NCBI GenBank assembly: GCA_902761035.1
Contig: CACWIW010000145.1
Span: 1-33,758 of the forward strand
Length of the DNA: 33,758 nucleotides
Direction: 5' to 3'
From: an uncultured bacterium
Lineage (GTDB): Bacteria > Verrucomicrobiota > Kiritimatiellia > RFP12 > UBA1067
Shown here: piece by piece, positions 32,819 to 33,758 of the stretch
Position numbering within the stretch: the stretch's first letter is position 1
How the letters are laid out: each line of letters opens with the position of its first letter
Position numbers and translations under genes: made by a program
The notes under the pieces: model-generated
The model's input: the letters and a program-made list of their open reading frames with translations, nothing else
Told to the model about the DNA's origin: nothing
The model's database searches: none

Positions 32819-32848
32819 AGGGTCAGCCTGTAGCGCTGACCCTTTATT
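32819..32848. terminator. Intrinsic terminator between copy D and the GH106 relic, possibly bidirectional
   Basis: Nine-base perfect arms AGGGTCAGC (32819-32827) and GCTGACCCT (32835-32843) with a 7-base loop, followed by TTATTAT. It lies 38 bases after the copy D stop and directly abuts the stop of the converging relic. Confidence 0.8.
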
Positions 32849-33758
32849 ATGAATCCACGTTCACGACCTGGACTGGGCCCAGCAACCCCGACGGCAACAG
32901 GGGATCGCCCGGCTTGTAGGGGTTGATGTTCGTGTGCGTGAGGCGCTCGACCTCCGGCAGGCCCGCGTCGTAAATGAGCCGATTCGGCCAAAGGTTCGTC
33001 ACGCGCACTTCCAGTGCGTTCCCCTTCTCCTTCGCGTTTGACGCGGTCACGGCATACGGTGCCGTCCAGACCGTGCCTGCTAACGTGCCGTTCACGAAGA
33101 CTGTGGCCACTTCATGCACCGTGCCGAGGTCGATTCGCAGGGAATCGCCCGGTTGCCAACCGGGTGGCACATCGAAGGTCGTGCGGTAGGTCGCCGTGCC
33201 CGAATAATGGCGGATGCCCGGCTCGGGACGCACAGTCCAGTCCACGAGGGTGTCAAAGGTCACCGGCGCTGCGGATGAAGCCGGGCTTGTCCGTGAGCGA
33301 CGGCGAGAGCATCATGCCGTGGTAGCAGACGCGCGTGAGGCCGTCGCAGAACGCGCGGTCGGCGCACGGCTTCATGGTGGCGGGCGATTCGATCCAGTAC
33401 GTGTTGATCGTCGTGAACGACTCGGCCAGCACCTCGCCCATGCCGTACACGTGGGCGGCGTTCGCGGCGTCGCGCACCATGAAGCGCTGGGGCGGAAGCG
33501 GACGGTGTCCGCTCGGCATCCAGAGCTCGCCCATCGCCACGTCGCACCGTCCCTGCATCCGCCGCACGTCACCTTGCCGCTGGTGCGGTCCAGCGGCCTC
33601 GGCGATCGAGACGAGTCCGTGCCGGCCATTCGAACACGCCCGTCTCACGGTTGAGGTAGCGCGAGACGTCGCGCACCTCCGCGAGCGGCACGTCGTTCGT
33701 CGTGTCCGGCACGGCCAGCACGGCGATGTCCCAGTAGTATTTCGGCGACCCGTCCGCG
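32847..33758 (-). pseudogene. GH106-type alpha-L-rhamnosidase relic with two internal deletions, 5'-truncated by window edge
   Basis: Three pieces of one glycoside hydrolase (GH106-like) sit in order in three different frames. Bases 33758 to about 33626 encode KYYWDIAVLAVPDT...GVFEWPA. Bases about 33626 to 33270 encode HGLVSIAEAAGPHQRQ...CDVAMGELWM...ADRAFCDGLTRVCYH...DKPG. Bases about 33290 to 32847 encode the C-terminal beta-sandwich, VTFDTLVDWT...GIRHYSGTATYRTTF...VFVNGTLAGTVWTAPY, ending VQVVNVDS. Compared with the family layout, the stretches between the pieces, expected to be long, are missing and the frame changes at each junction. A full protein would have been a secreted rhamnose-releasing enzyme; this one cannot be made whole. 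An assembly error is the other possibility. Confidence 0.7.

Noticed and set aside
33148..33164. Inverted repeat CCCGGTT-GCC-AACCGGG inside the GH106 relic
   Set aside because: It encodes PPGWQPGD, a plausible loop of the beta-sandwich, and I see no second copy in the window. It may be chance.

Overview
The window is GC-rich, gene-dense bacterial DNA with very large secreted proteins. These are rich in beta-strand (autotransporter-associated type) repeats, LamG-like and PA14-like modules. There is also a DUF6259-type glycosidase, a GH106 rhamnosidase relic, and a multi-copy family of AAA-ATPase-like/PD-(D/E)XK proteins. Together these suggest an uncultured Verrucomicrobiota/Kiritimatiellota/Lentisphaerota-type anaerobe, probably from a gut or other polysaccharide-rich habitat. 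This taxonomic placement is inference: no rRNA or ribosomal protein gene is present. All coordinates and family calls were made by reading the sequence, without database searches.

Layout. Positions 1-11671 are all read leftwards (minus strand). First comes a 3'-truncated AAA-ATPase/nuclease gene (copy A, 1-1488). A promoter-bearing small-ORF region (1489-1813) follows, then a secreted TIM-barrel glycosidase-like protein (1814-3943) with a possible small upstream ORF. Next is a 1974-residue secreted glycerophosphodiesterase with three LamG-like modules and a PA14-like module (4115-10039). Last is a second AAA-ATPase/nuclease gene (copy B, 10053-11671), split by a 7-base deletion. At 11752-12723, on the plus strand, lies a lipoprotein of the endonuclease/exonuclease/phosphatase family. 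A repeat-rich convergent spacer separates it from a minus-strand pair: aspartate carbamoyltransferase (pyrB) and a DUF975-like membrane protein. At 14909-20395 is a plus-strand secreted protein with two complete metzincin protease domains. Positions 20458-31005 read leftwards again: a secreted three-repeat Cys/His (zinc-ribbon-like) protein, AAA-ATPase/nuclease copy C (20963-22594), a four-unit REP-like hairpin array, and a 2698-residue secreted protein with an embedded SGNH hydrolase. Diverging from it is a more distant AAA-ATPase/nuclease (copy D, 31162-32781). After a strong terminator comes a GH106 alpha-L-rhamnosidase relic with two internal deletions, running off the window end.

How the genes fit together. 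Most of the content serves an extracellular, polymer-degrading lifestyle: glycosidase, phosphodiesterase, SGNH esterase, metalloproteases and adhesive beta-structure. Only pyrB is core metabolism. The four AAA-ATPase/nuclease genes are interleaved with these secreted genes. They share an extended -10 promoter (TGn-TATAAT-like) placed 6-8 bases from the start codon with no Shine-Dalgarno sequence. Their transcripts should therefore be leaderless, whereas most of the other genes have a visible Shine-Dalgarno and leader. This compact, repeatedly copied promoter-plus-gene cassette, its split member, and the REP-like elements (one inside a reading frame) are the most unusual aspects of the window.
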